Positions 40,599 through 49,120 of a stretch of 64,000 nucleotides of DNA are shown piece by piece; positions within the stretch are counted from its first letter, which is position 1, and every line of letters starts with the position of its first letter. Under the pieces are notes generated by a model. It ran no database searches and had not been told where the DNA came from. It was given only the letters and a program-made list of their open reading frames with translations. This stretch comes from Elusimicrobiota bacterium. Its GTDB lineage: Bacteria > Elusimicrobiota > Elusimicrobia > UBA1565 > UBA9628. The stretch is taken from positions 109,925 through 173,924 of the forward strand of contig JACRDQ010000032.1 in the NCBI GenBank assembly GCA_016218545.1, written 5' to 3'. The translations under genes and the position numbers were made by a program.

Positions 40599-41540
40599 AT
40601 GGCAGAGACCGCTGCCTGGATGTGGGCCGCCTTCGCCGGCTTGGTCGGCCTCGTCCTGTACATCGACCTGGCCGTGCTCAACAAGCGCAGCCACGTCGTG
40701 TCCCTCAAGGAAGCCTCTGCGTGGTGCTCCGCCTGGGTCGCCTTGGCGCTCCTCTTCTGCGCCTGGATCTGGCAGCGCATGGGCCCGGACAAGGCCCTCG
40801 AGTTCCTCACCGGCTACGTCATCGAGTACTCCCTGTCCGTGGACAACATGTTCGTGTTCATCGTCATCTTCGGGTACTTCGACGTGCCCCGCCGATATCA
40901 GCCTCGCGTCCTGCACTGGGGCATCCTCGGTGCCGTGGTCATGCGCCTCATCCTCATCTTCGCCGGAGTCCAGCTCATCCACGCCTTCCATTGGGTCATC
41001 TACGTGTTCGGCGGCCTGCTCGTGGCCACCGGCGTCAAGATGCTCCTGCAGAAGGACGCGCGGGTCGAGCCTCAGAACAACCCCGTGCTCAGGCTCGTCC
41101 AGCGCTTCATCCCATTCGACGGCCAGGGCCACGGCGACTCCTTCTTCGTGAAGGCGGCCGGGAGATGGCACGCTACCCCGCTCTTCGCCACCGTGCTAGT
41201 CGTGGAAGCCTCGGACCTCGTGTTCGCGGTGGATTCCATCCCGGCCATCCTGGCCGTGACCACGGACCCCTTCATCGTCTACACCTCGAACGTCTTCGCC
41301 ATCCTCGGCCTGCGGTCCCTCTATTTCATGCTCTCCGGGGTCATGGGCCTGTTCCGGTTCCTCAAGGTCGGCATCTCCATCATCCTCTGCTATGTGGGGG
41401 TGAAGATGCTCCTGGTGGACCTCTGCAAGGTCCCCATCGCCGTGTCCTTGGGCGTGGTCATCGGCATCCTCGCCCTCTCCATCCTGGCCTCGGTGCTGTT
41501 CAAGGAGAAGCCCGCGCAAGAGGGCGCGGCATTCCGGTAG
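40599..41540 (+). CDS. TerC family membrane protein
   Basis: A 313-residue integral membrane protein with about eight helices. Family motifs: EYSLSVDNMFVFIVIFGYF near residue 73, LHWGILGAVVMRLILIF, and VEASDLVFAVDSIPAILAVT near residue 205, whose Asp residues are thought to bind metal. TerC/Alx proteins are associated with tellurite resistance, manganese export and pH stress. It starts 3 nt after the htpX stop with no strong ribosome site, so coupling is likely. Confidence 0.92.
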   Translation: MAETAAWMWAAFAGLVGLVLYIDLAVLNKRSHVVSLKEASAWCSAWVALALLFCAWIWQRMGPDKALEFLTGYVIEYSLSVDNMFVFIVIFGYFDVPRRYQPRVLHWGILGAVVMRLILIFAGVQLIHAFHWVIYVFGGLLVATGVKMLLQKDARVEPQNNPVLRLVQRFIPFDGQGHGDSFFVKAAGRWHATPLFATVLVVEASDLVFAVDSIPAILAVTTDPFIVYTSNVFAILGLRSLYFMLSGVMGLFRFLKVGISIILCYVGVKMLLVDLCKVPIAVSLGVVIGILALSILASVLFKEKPAQEGAAFR

Positions 41541-41554
41541 CCGACGGCATTTTG

Positions 41555-41560
41555 TAGCAT
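41555..41560 (+). promoter_or_regulatory. -10-like box TAGCAT next to the AI-2E permease start
   Basis: TTTTGTAGCAT contains a TG ahead of TAGCAT and ends 6 nt before the ATG at 41567. There is no ribosome site in the gap, so a leaderless mRNA is likely if this box is used. Confidence 0.4.
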
Positions 41561-41566
41561 CTCGTC

Positions 41567-42643
41567 ATGAACATGGGGCCGCTGCATAAGAAGCTCGCCA
41601 TCTGGGGGGGATTCATCCTCATCCTCTATGTGTTGAGGGATTTCTTCCCCCTGTTCTTCATGACCTTCGTGCTGAGCTACATCGGCTTGACCGTGACCCG
41701 CAAGCTCGAGCCCCATGTGCCTTGGCCCTGGTTGGCGCCCACCCTGTTCGTCGCGTTCCTGGGCGGCCTTCTCGCCGTCTTCGGCATGCTCACCGTGCCG
41801 CGAATCACGCACGAGGCCCGCTCCTTCCAGGAGCGCGTGGCCGAGCATCCAAGCTGGCACGATTTCCTCGATTCCAAGCTCAAGTCCTCCCTCGGGCCCC
41901 GGATCTCCGACGCGCTGGCAGAGGAGATCGGAGAAGCCCCTCCGACCGACCCCGAGGCCGTGAAGAGCCTGGCCCGCGGCTTGCTCGGCCAGATCACCGA
42001 GGAGGACCGCCGCAGGTACCTGCGCTCCCTGGCGGGCTTGGGCAAGACCATCTGGAGAGGCATCGTCTACCTCTTCATGTCCATCATCTTCTCCTACCTG
42101 TTCCTCCTGAGCGTGCCCGCGTTCTCGGCCGGCGTGCGCGCGTTGGAGACCTCGCGGCTGTCGGAAGCCTATCGGGAGGTCGGACCCTCCATCGCCCAGT
42201 TCGCCAAGCTCATGGGCCGCGCCTTCGAGGCCCAGACTTTGATCGCCGTGGCCAACACCGCCGTCACGGCCGTGGGCATGGCCCTGCTCGGCATCCCCAA
42301 CATCGGCATCCTCTCGGTCGCCGTGTTCCTGTGCTCGTTCATCCCGGTGGCAGGAGTCTTCATCTCGACCGCTCCCATCTGCCTGGCCGGCCTCATCATG
42401 GATGGCGGAGGCCTCCGGACCGCCGGCGGCGTGGTCCTCATGGTGGCCGTGGTCCACATGGTCGAGGCCTATGTCCTCAATCCCAGGATCTACGGCCACC
42501 ACATGAAGATGAACCCCCTTGCCGTTCTGTTCGGTCTCGTCCTGGCCGAGCACCTCGTAGGAGTGTGGGGCCTGGTCATCGCTGTGCCCCTCATGACCTA
42601 CGTCTGGAAGCACGTCGTCCTGGGCGAGGCCGCCAACCCGTAG
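41567..42643 (+). CDS. AI-2E family transporter (PerM/TqsA type)
   Basis: A 358-residue membrane protein. It has two N-terminal helices, a pair at about 40-75, a soluble middle section with coiled-coil character (about 80-160), and a C-terminal bundle (IFSYLFLLSVPAF, LIAVANTAVTAVGMALLG, FLCSFIPVAGVFISTAPICL, MVEAYVLNPRIYGHHMKMNPLAVL). The last segments are the family signature. Members export small molecules such as autoinducer-2 or act as Na/H exchangers; the substrate here is unknown. Confidence 0.9.
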   Translation: MNMGPLHKKLAIWGGFILILYVLRDFFPLFFMTFVLSYIGLTVTRKLEPHVPWPWLAPTLFVAFLGGLLAVFGMLTVPRITHEARSFQERVAEHPSWHDFLDSKLKSSLGPRISDALAEEIGEAPPTDPEAVKSLARGLLGQITEEDRRRYLRSLAGLGKTIWRGIVYLFMSIIFSYLFLLSVPAFSAGVRALETSRLSEAYREVGPSIAQFAKLMGRAFEAQTLIAVANTAVTAVGMALLGIPNIGILSVAVFLCSFIPVAGVFISTAPICLAGLIMDGGGLRTAGGVVLMVAVVHMVEAYVLNPRIYGHHMKMNPLAVLFGLVLAEHLVGVWGLVIAVPLMTYVWKHVVLGEAANP

Positions 42644-42836
42644 GATGGACGAGCCCTCTTGTCCAGGCGAGCCGGAACTGGGCACCCCTGTCCGATTCGC
42701 GGCGATCTCCGCCGGCGCTTGCCTGCTTGGCTTCGCCGTCCCTATGTGGTTCCCGGTTTTTGCTCGAGAAGCCTGACTTGGATGTGGGATGGGGCGGCTT
42801 AATGATAGACTACCGCTCGTTCGATATAGGAGATCA

Positions 42837-44048
42837 ATGCCCATGAGAATGCAGCGTGCCCTGTCAGCGGCGGTCTTGTTCGTGCTTTCCGTCAGCGTGC
42901 CCGCGAGCGCCTCTTACTGGAAACTCGCCGGTTCTCCGGAATTCGCGAGCGAGGTCAACGCCATCCCCGCCCTCCAGCCCGGGGAGAGCAAGACCATCAA
43001 TGACGGGGAAGGGGGCGTCACGACCACCCTGGCGGCCCGGACCGCCACGCATGCGGAATTCGTCACGGTCCAGCCGCGGTACGGGACCCATCGCATGCGC
43101 TATGACTGGGACGCCCCGCCCAAGGTCATCCGCCCCGGAGACGTGCCCACGCTGGGCCTGCGCTGGGAGATCCTTCAGCGCTACACCAGATTCTGCCCTC
43201 AGATGATGGCTTTCAGCCACCTCGACTGGAGCGATGACTGGTACACCAACCTGGGCTATGGCTACGGCAACCCCACGGACCTCAAGCCCGACCAGAACTC
43301 CGGCGAGGTGCGCAACACCACGATCAAGGTCACCAGCCGCGACAGCGCCGAGCTCACGCTCTATCGGCACGTTTCCTGCGGCGGCGCGTGGGTCCGGGTG
43401 CTCTGGAAGTACAAGCGCATGGATGGGGAGCCCCCGGCTGAAGGAGCTTCCGGCTCGGCCGAATATCCCGAGTGGATCATGCAGGGCTCCAAGGTCGAGA
43501 ACGGCTTCGTGTACGGCGTGGGCATCGGCGAGTCCAAGGCCGGCGCCGCGGCCCTGGCCCTGGCCGAGCTCGTCAAGACCAAGAAGACCTATGCCGCTGC
43601 GGCCGGCAGCGAGGAGCAGCGGCTGGCCGGCCCGTCCGATCTCCGGGAGAACTTCGGCCCCATCTCCTTGAAGCAGACCTCGGAGTCGGGCCTCGTCAAG
43701 GACAAGACCGGAGCCAAGGACCCCCGCAAGAAGCTTAGGGACGTCATGAACGCCCTGGAAGCCGAGGAGAAGGGGGATGTCGATACCCAGTACGTGACGA
43801 TGGTCACCAAGGTCGCGCTGAAATCAGGCAAGGATTACTATGAGATCGAGGTCGAGATGGAGTCGATCTCGGACCTCAAGCAGCGCAACGAAGAAGAGTC
43901 CAAGGTCGAGGTCAGGGCCGACAACATGTCCGTCTCGGACCTGTTCAAGGAATTCAACCGTCAGGGGATGCAGCCGCAGACCTTTTACAGCGACTCGGAT
44001 GGCACCCACTACGTGAGCCTGCGGGCCAAGGCTACGCCCAGGCGCTGA
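42837..44048 (+). CDS. Exported protein of unknown function
   Basis: About 403 residues with a signal peptide (QRALSAAVLFVLSVSVPASA). The middle is aromatic and beta-rich (QPRYGTHRMRYDWDAPPK, HLDWSDDWYTNLGYGYG). The segment GFVYGVGIGESKAGAAALALAELV resembles the LPP20/LPP-type motif seen in some outer-membrane lipoproteins, and the C-terminal part is charged and helical. No family recognised. AGGAG lies 4 nt before ATG 42837; ATG 42843 and 42849 are possible. TTGGAT (42778) and TAATGA (42800), 16 bp apart, may be its promoter in the 193-bp upstream gap. The next gene is also exported and unknown. Confidence 0.65.
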   Translation: MPMRMQRALSAAVLFVLSVSVPASASYWKLAGSPEFASEVNAIPALQPGESKTINDGEGGVTTTLAARTATHAEFVTVQPRYGTHRMRYDWDAPPKVIRPGDVPTLGLRWEILQRYTRFCPQMMAFSHLDWSDDWYTNLGYGYGNPTDLKPDQNSGEVRNTTIKVTSRDSAELTLYRHVSCGGAWVRVLWKYKRMDGEPPAEGASGSAEYPEWIMQGSKVENGFVYGVGIGESKAGAAALALAELVKTKKTYAAAAGSEEQRLAGPSDLRENFGPISLKQTSESGLVKDKTGAKDPRKKLRDVMNALEAEEKGDVDTQYVTMVTKVALKSGKDYYEIEVEMESISDLKQRNEEESKVEVRADNMSVSDLFKEFNRQGMQPQTFYSDSDGTHYVSLRAKATPRR

Positions 44049-44083
44049 TCGCGCCAAGCGGCTCCGATGGTCGGCAGCGGCGG

Positions 44084-44887
44084 ATGGGCACGAGTCGACG
44101 TATGAGACGGAGACTTGGAATCGGTCTGCTGGCTGTCGCCGGACTTGCCTCGGCAGCCATGGCTGGCGAGCCTGGCGCAAGCCGGCTATGCGCGCGGGAC
44201 GCGGAATTCGAAGCCTCCATCCTTGCCAAAGCCCGGGAGCTCGGCTTCCCGCGACTCGGCAAGGAGGTCTCAGCTGCCATCGCCAAGCGCTGGGAGACCA
44301 AGCGCTTTGACGCCGGCGCTGAACTTGGGAAACGCTTCAGCTCCCTTGCCCACGCCGCGCTGAGACGGGTAGACCACAAGAATCCGGAAGAAGTCTCCGC
44401 GAGCGTCATGTTCCTGGAGGACGGGGCCTGGCGCTACCGGACGGGCAAGGGCAAGGAGTCCCTGCCCGACACTTCCGACAGCATCACCGAGTGCTACATC
44501 AAGGTCTACAGCGGCCAGATGACGGACCAGCGCGGCAACCAATGGATGAGCGGAAATCCCAGGGAGTTCGCGTCCTGGCGGCGGTTGAAGTGGGATGCTG
44601 AGACCAAGAAGTGGGCCTCGGTGACCGGCCAGGATATCCGCCAGGCGCAGGCCAAGCACCAGGAATGGATCGACCGCGAGCTCTCGAAGGCCCAGGACAA
44701 GGCCGGCCGGCCTCCCAGTCCCACCAGCCTCAAGTGGGCTCAGGGCTACGCCGAGCAGGGCAAGGCGGAGCAGGCCGCCTGGAGGCTCGTCATCGCCTAT
44801 GACCCCGGGTTCTGGCTCCGGGCCCTGAAGTGCCATGCGGAGGAGTTCAAGGCGAACCCGTTGCCTGCCGTCTCGCGGGAACCCTGA
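44084..44887 (+). CDS. Exported protein of unknown function
   Basis: A 267-residue protein with a signal peptide (MRRRLGIGLLAVAGLASAAMA). The mature part is charged and mostly helical, with Trp-rich segments (EDGAWRYRTGKG, GNQWMSGNPREFASWRRLKW) and two or three Cys. Nothing marks a catalytic site or known domain. Start codon uncertain (44084 or 44102; neither has a good ribosome site). It lies 35 bp after the preceding exported protein and may be co-transcribed. Ends 8 bp before a TATAAT promoter for the RRM gene. Confidence 0.6.
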   Translation: MGTSRRMRRRLGIGLLAVAGLASAAMAGEPGASRLCARDAEFEASILAKARELGFPRLGKEVSAAIAKRWETKRFDAGAELGKRFSSLAHAALRRVDHKNPEEVSASVMFLEDGAWRYRTGKGKESLPDTSDSITECYIKVYSGQMTDQRGNQWMSGNPREFASWRRLKWDAETKKWASVTGQDIRQAQAKHQEWIDRELSKAQDKAGRPPSPTSLKWAQGYAEQGKAEQAAWRLVIAYDPGFWLRALKCHAEEFKANPLPAVSREP

Positions 44888-44895
44888 AAGCTCTG

Positions 44896-44901
44896 TATAA
44901 T
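44896..44901 (+). promoter_or_regulatory. -10 box TATAAT of the RRM gene
   Basis: Perfect TATAAT, about 85 nt before the ATG. It is followed after 12-15 nt by sequence resembling the 5' half of the tRNA-Thr gene at 54800, which has TATAAT at nearly the same distance. Confidence 0.6.
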
Positions 44902-44916
44902 GATCCAGCTGTCGGC

Positions 44917-44944
44917 GACGCGGCTCAGCGGTGGAGCGACCGCC
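44917..44944 (+). other. tRNA-Thr-like 5' half in the leader of the RRM gene
   Basis: GACGCGGCTCAGCGGTGGAGCGACCGCC matches 24 of 28 bases of the acceptor-end, D-arm and anticodon-stem part of tRNA-Thr (starting at 54804). All four differences are transitions (one T to C, three A to G). The 3' half of a tRNA is absent. It sits between TATAAT and the RRM start codon. Confidence 0.6.
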
Positions 44945-44985
44945 GCTATTCTGTCCCGCACAGATCCGCCGGAAGGAGACACTGA

Positions 44986-45669
44986 ATGCCTGTGAACTTG
45001 TTCGTCGGTGGGATCCCCTACGAGATGACCCAGGCCGCATTGACGGAGCTGTTCTCCGCCTGCGGCGCCGTGACCGGCGTCAAGCTCATCATGGACCGGG
45101 ATACGGGCCGCTCCAAGGGCTTCGGCTTCGTCGAGATGGGCACGGAGCCCGAGGCTCAGGCCGCGATCGCCAAGTTCAACGGCACTGAACTCGAGGGCCG
45201 CAAGATCTTCGTCAGCGTGGCCAGGCCCCAGGTGAAGCGCCCTGTCGAGCCTGTCGCTCCGGGCGGCCCTGGGACTCCCGGCTTCATCGAGAGACGCTCC
45301 GGTCTCAAGGACCGCCGCCGCCCCCAGCCCGGCGCCGACGAAGGCAGAAGGCCTGCCGGCAAGCCCTGGCAGGACTTTGGCAAGCGCGAGGGATCCGCAG
45401 GCCCCAGGAAATGGGGACCCAAGCCCGGCGGTTTTGGCGGGCCGAAGAAATGGGGCGACAAGCCGGCTCCCAAAAAGTGGGGGGCCAAGCCCAGCGGCTT
45501 CAGCGGTCCCAAGAAATGGGGCGACAAGCCGGCCGCGGGCGGCGAGAAACGGCGGGACTTCTCAGGTCCCAAGAAGTGGGGACCGAAGCCCGGCGGTTTC
45601 AGCGGCCCGAAGAAGTGGGGCAAGAAACCCGGCGGCTTCGGCCGCAAAGGCGGGCCGAGGCCTGCCTGA
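44986..45669 (+). CDS. RRM RNA-binding protein with GPKKWG repeats
   Basis: A 227-residue protein. Residues 1-82 are an RNA recognition motif with RNP2 LFVGGIP and RNP1 KGFGFVEM, the usual length of small bacterial RRM proteins. After a basic linker (RRSGLKDRRRPQPG) there are about six degenerate repeats of GPKKWGxKPxGF, rich in Gly, Lys, Trp and Phe, likely disordered and RNA-binding. Bacterial RRM proteins of this kind respond to cold and act as RNA chaperones. GGAAGGAG precedes the ATG. The 85-nt leader carries a tRNA-like segment and could be regulatory. The gene converges on recQ, 13 bp away. Confidence 0.9.
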   Translation: MPVNLFVGGIPYEMTQAALTELFSACGAVTGVKLIMDRDTGRSKGFGFVEMGTEPEAQAAIAKFNGTELEGRKIFVSVARPQVKRPVEPVAPGGPGTPGFIERRSGLKDRRRPQPGADEGRRPAGKPWQDFGKREGSAGPRKWGPKPGGFGGPKKWGDKPAPKKWGAKPSGFSGPKKWGDKPAAGGEKRRDFSGPKKWGPKPGGFSGPKKWGKKPGGFGRKGGPRPA

Positions 45670-45682
45670 GATCGGAGGTCGC

Positions 45683-47575
45683 TCAACGCGATCCGGCGTC
45701 GTGGCTGGCGGCGGATTCCGGCGGCTTGCCTGAGATGACCTCGAGGAAAGCCGTCCCGTAACGTTCGAGTCTCCGATCTCCAACGCCCTTCACGCTGGCC
45801 AAGGTCTCCAGGGTCTTGGGCTTGAGCGTGGCCATCTCCACGAGGGCGCTGTCGTGGAAGACTACGTAGGGCGGGATGCCCAGCTTTTCAGAAATCAGGC
45901 GCCGAAGCCGCCGCAGACGCTCGAAGAGTTCTTCATCGGGCGGTAGATCGGAAGACAGGCTCTTTCTCAAGGCCTTGGGCTTCTTCCTGCCGCGCGCCTT
46001 GGGAGGAGCCGGCACGCCCAGGCGCACCGTCCCCTCACCGCGGCATAGGGCCTTCCCTGCCTCTGTGATGCGCAAAAGGGGATACTCCCGTTCCTCGAAG
46101 ACTTCCAGGAAGCCTTGCACGATGAGCTGGTCTATCCACGAACGCACGGCCGCTTCTCCGGAGTCCTTGAGGAGGCCGAAGACCTGGAGGCCGGCGTGGC
46201 CGCTGCGCGTCATGCGCTCTTCGCCGCGTCCCAGGAGCAGGTGGACGACGTAGCCGGTCCCAAAGCGCCCGCCCGCGCGCCAGGCTCCGCTCAGGACTTT
46301 CTTGGCCGTCAGGAGGGCTTCCTCGGCTGAGAGGCTCTTGGTCTCACCGAGACAGACGTCGCAGGCTGCGCAGCCCTGCCCCAAGCCCTCCCCGCGGGGG
46401 GGCGCGGAGCGGGGGGGATAAGCAGCTCCGAAATGCTCGGCCAAGAGCTTGTGCCTGCACACCGGCGCTACGGCGTAGCGGCCGATCTCGCGCAACTGGC
46501 GTTCCAGCGCGCGTTGCCGCTCGGGAGCCAGAGGCCCGTCTTTGAGCGCCAGGCCCCTGTGCGAGGCGAGATCCGAGGCCGCGAACAGCAGGACGCAGTC
46601 GGCCTGCCCGCCGTCGCGGCCCGCGCGCCCCGACTCCTGTTGGTAATGCTCCACCGACCGCGGCGTATTGGCGTGGATGACGTAGCGGACGTTCGAGCGG
46701 TCGATGCCCATGCCGAATGCGATGGTCGCGACCACCACGTCCAGCCGCTCGTTGACGAAGTCGTCCTGGGCGCGTCTCCGAGAGTCCGCGGGCAGGCCCG
46801 CATGGTAGGCCGCGCAGGAGACCCCTGCGCTCTTGAGCCCCGCCGCCAAGCGCTCCACATCCTTGCGCGTCTGAGCGTAGACGATGCCTCCCTCGCCGGG
46901 ATGGCGGCGCACGACCTCGAGCACCTGGGCCGACTGGTCGCGGCGCGGGAAGGCGCGATAGATGAGGCTCGGGCGGTCGGGATGGCCGATGAAGCGCGCA
47001 GGGCCCCGCAGCGCGAGCTGGGCGCAGACATCCTCTTGGACCGCGGGCGTCGCCGTCGCGGTCAAGGCCATGCGCCCAGCCTTCGGGAAGCGCTCCAGGA
47101 CCTCGGCCAAGCGTCGGTACTCGGGCCTGAATTCATGGCCCCAATGCGAGACGCAGTGCGCCTCGTCCACCGCGATCAGGACCAGCCGCTCGGAGGCGTC
47201 CTCGAGCAGGTCTCCCGCCAGGAGGCGTTCAGGGCTTACGTAGAGGAGGTCGGTCTTGCCTGCGGCCAGCCGCCTGTAGGCCTCCCCGCGGTGGGCGGCT
47301 TCGAGGTTCGAGTGGAGGGCGGAGGCCTCCAGTCCCGCCTCGCGCGCCGCTGCGACCTGGTCGTCCATGAGGGCGATGAGCGGAGAGACGACGAGGACGA
47401 GCCCGCGGCTCATCGCGGCGGGGAGCTGGTAGCAGAGGCTCTTCCCGCCGCCTGTCGGCAGCACCACCAGGCAGTCGCGCCCCGCGAGCGCAGCCTCCAC
47501 CGCCTCCCGTTGGAGAGGCTTGAACGCGTCGTAGCCCCAATGACGCCGGAGGGCCTCCTCGGGTGTCACGGCCAT
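45683..47575 (-). CDS. recQ: ATP-dependent DNA helicase RecQ
   Basis: A 630-residue superfamily 2 helicase. Motifs: Walker A PTGGGKSLCYQLP, DEAHCVSHWGHEFRP (motif II and the aromatic loop), ALTATATP, and motif VI HYQQESGRAGRDG. The zinc site CRHKLLAEHFG ... CAACDVC follows, then winged-helix RQC and a C-terminal HRDC domain (VVFHDSALVEMATLKP, GVGDRRLERYG). It unwinds DNA in recombination and fork repair. The track's 770-residue start is rejected: ATG 47575 gives a normal N-terminus, and an extended -10 box (TGCTATCAT) ends 7 nt upstream. Confidence 0.95.
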   Translation of the reverse strand: MAVTPEEALRRHWGYDAFKPLQREAVEAALAGRDCLVVLPTGGGKSLCYQLPAAMSRGLVLVVSPLIALMDDQVAAAREAGLEASALHSNLEAAHRGEAYRRLAAGKTDLLYVSPERLLAGDLLEDASERLVLIAVDEAHCVSHWGHEFRPEYRRLAEVLERFPKAGRMALTATATPAVQEDVCAQLALRGPARFIGHPDRPSLIYRAFPRRDQSAQVLEVVRRHPGEGGIVYAQTRKDVERLAAGLKSAGVSCAAYHAGLPADSRRRAQDDFVNERLDVVVATIAFGMGIDRSNVRYVIHANTPRSVEHYQQESGRAGRDGGQADCVLLFAASDLASHRGLALKDGPLAPERQRALERQLREIGRYAVAPVCRHKLLAEHFGAAYPPRSAPPRGEGLGQGCAACDVCLGETKSLSAEEALLTAKKVLSGAWRAGGRFGTGYVVHLLLGRGEERMTRSGHAGLQVFGLLKDSGEAAVRSWIDQLIVQGFLEVFEEREYPLLRITEAGKALCRGEGTVRLGVPAPPKARGRKKPKALRKSLSSDLPPDEELFERLRRLRRLISEKLGIPPYVVFHDSALVEMATLKPKTLETLASVKGVGDRRLERYGTAFLEVISGKPPESAASHDAGSR

Positions 47576-47582
47576 CGGGTTG

Positions 47583-47588
47583 ATGATA
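47583..47588 (-). promoter_or_regulatory. Extended -10 box of recQ
   Basis: On the minus strand TGC-TATCAT ends 7 nt before the recQ ATG, with no ribosome site between. This predicts a leaderless or nearly leaderless transcript. Confidence 0.5.
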
Positions 47589-47771
47589 GCAAATGCTTTC
47601 GCGTCGGCCTCATGGCGCCATGCTTGGCGCCGATAGTGGTCGATCATCAGCCGCAATATGGTTGATTTGCACCCACTGTGGGCCGGCCGAACATGAAGTG
47701 TCAGGCTGGAGCGCGGTCCGGACCAGGGGGGTCCGGATTGCCGGGCGCCCAATTCTACGGATTGCCAGTAT

Positions 47772-47808
47772 TGTTCTGTACAGGAACAGCATATGTGATA
47801 TACTGTTC
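47772..47808 (+). promoter_or_regulatory. Promoter with operator-like repeats before the DUF4143 ATPase
   Basis: The imperfect palindrome TGTTC-N7-GAACA (47772-47788, centre CTGTACAG) is followed by an extended -10 box TGA-TATACT (47799-47804) and another TGTTC half-site overlapping it. Such a layout suits repression at the promoter. The remaining 190 bp back to recQ contain short GC palindromes (GGTCCGGACC) and no gene. Confidence 0.5.
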
Positions 47809-47843
47809 TGTGTGAGATCAATTTACTGGGGCCAGGAATAGCC

Positions 47844-49103
47844 ATGCACGCTATCTTCGATGAATGGAACGCGTACGCGCTCAAGAAGACGTTGGTTTCG
47901 AGGAATCTGGACTTGGACCAGGTCATGGGCGATGCCAGGCTCAAGATCGTCGCGGTCACCGGCATACGCCGCTGCGGCAAGTCGAGCGTCCTCATTCTGC
48001 TCCGGCAGAAACTCCAAAAGGAAGGCCTGAACGCGGCTTACATAAACCTGGAGGACAGCCGGATCAAGGGAGTCCCTTCCCTGCTTGACGACGCGCTCAA
48101 ATGGTTCGGGGATTCGGGCTGCCTGCTGCTCGACGAAATCACCGCGGCGAAGGATTGGGAGGGATGGCTTGCCCGCAACCACGAGATGCTCAAGGGCAGG
48201 CTGCGCCTTGTCGTCAGTTCCTCCCGGGCCACGCTTTCCAGGCCCTCCAAGCCCCTCAGGGGCCGGGTATTGGCCCATGAACTCTATCCGCTTTCATTCG
48301 CGGAGTTCCTGCGGTTCAAAGGGGTGAGCGTGGAGCCCACCACCGCTGGAATAGGCCGGGCGGAGAAGGCTCTTGCCGAGTATCTCGTTTACGGGGGGTT
48401 CCCCGAGGTTGCGCTTGCGGCCGACAAGACCGACAAGGTCCGGGTGATCGGGTCCTACTTTCGGGATATCGTCGGTCTCGACTTGGCCGAAATGGCCGAA
48501 TCCCAAGTAACGACCGTGGAGCTGTTCGGGAAATACATCATCGAGGCCTCGTACTTCTCGGCTTCGAAGTGCCTGCGCTTCTTTCAGACCGTGGGGCACA
48601 AGATCGGCAAGGTCGCGCTCCTCAACCTTGAGAAATGCTCGCAGGACGGCTACCTGTTCTTCTTCGTCCCGATATTCTCCCACACCATCAAAGACCGGTC
48701 GCAGTATCCGCGAAAATCCTATCTGGGAGACACGGGGTTCCTCTACGCCATGAGCGGCAGGACCGACATGGGCCGGCTGCTGGAGAATGCCGTCTATCTC
48801 GAGCTGCGGCGACGGCTGCCGCCGCAACAGGACATCCATTACTGGAAGAGCCCGGAGGGCATCGAAGCGGACTTCGTCATCCGGGAAGGGCTGCGGGTCA
48901 AGGATATCATCCAGGCCGCCTATGCCATCGAGGACGACAAAACGAAGAAGCGCGAGATCCAGGGTCTGACGGCCTGCGCCGAGGAGTTTGGCTTGAAGAA
49001 CGGAACCATCATCACCTGGGGAGTAGAGCAGGTGGAGGATATTTCCGGCATCAAGGTGCGGTTCGTGCCGCTCTGGAAGTGGCTCCTGGAATCGCCGGGC
49101 TAA
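47844..49103 (+). CDS. AAA ATPase with DUF4143 domain (first of two)
   Basis: A 419-residue protein of the ATP-binding DUF4143 family. Walker A is VTGIRRCGKSSVLILL (residue about 38) and Walker B CLLLDEITAAKDWEGW. ELYPLSFAEFLRFKG is the family's hinge, YLVYGGFPEV follows, and the nuclease-like C-terminal domain reads HYWKSPEGIEADFVIREG, with a D..(E)xK-type core. These proteins are widespread, often horizontally acquired, and their role is unsettled. GGCCAGGAATAGCC before the ATG gives a modest ribosome site. Related in architecture to the protein at 50764-51942. Confidence 0.82.
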   Translation: MHAIFDEWNAYALKKTLVSRNLDLDQVMGDARLKIVAVTGIRRCGKSSVLILLRQKLQKEGLNAAYINLEDSRIKGVPSLLDDALKWFGDSGCLLLDEITAAKDWEGWLARNHEMLKGRLRLVVSSSRATLSRPSKPLRGRVLAHELYPLSFAEFLRFKGVSVEPTTAGIGRAEKALAEYLVYGGFPEVALAADKTDKVRVIGSYFRDIVGLDLAEMAESQVTTVELFGKYIIEASYFSASKCLRFFQTVGHKIGKVALLNLEKCSQDGYLFFFVPIFSHTIKDRSQYPRKSYLGDTGFLYAMSGRTDMGRLLENAVYLELRRRLPPQQDIHYWKSPEGIEADFVIREGLRVKDIIQAAYAIEDDKTKKREIQGLTACAEEFGLKNGTIITWGVEQVEDISGIKVRFVPLWKWLLESPG

Positions 49104-49120
49104 GGCTTCAGGCGGCCCTG

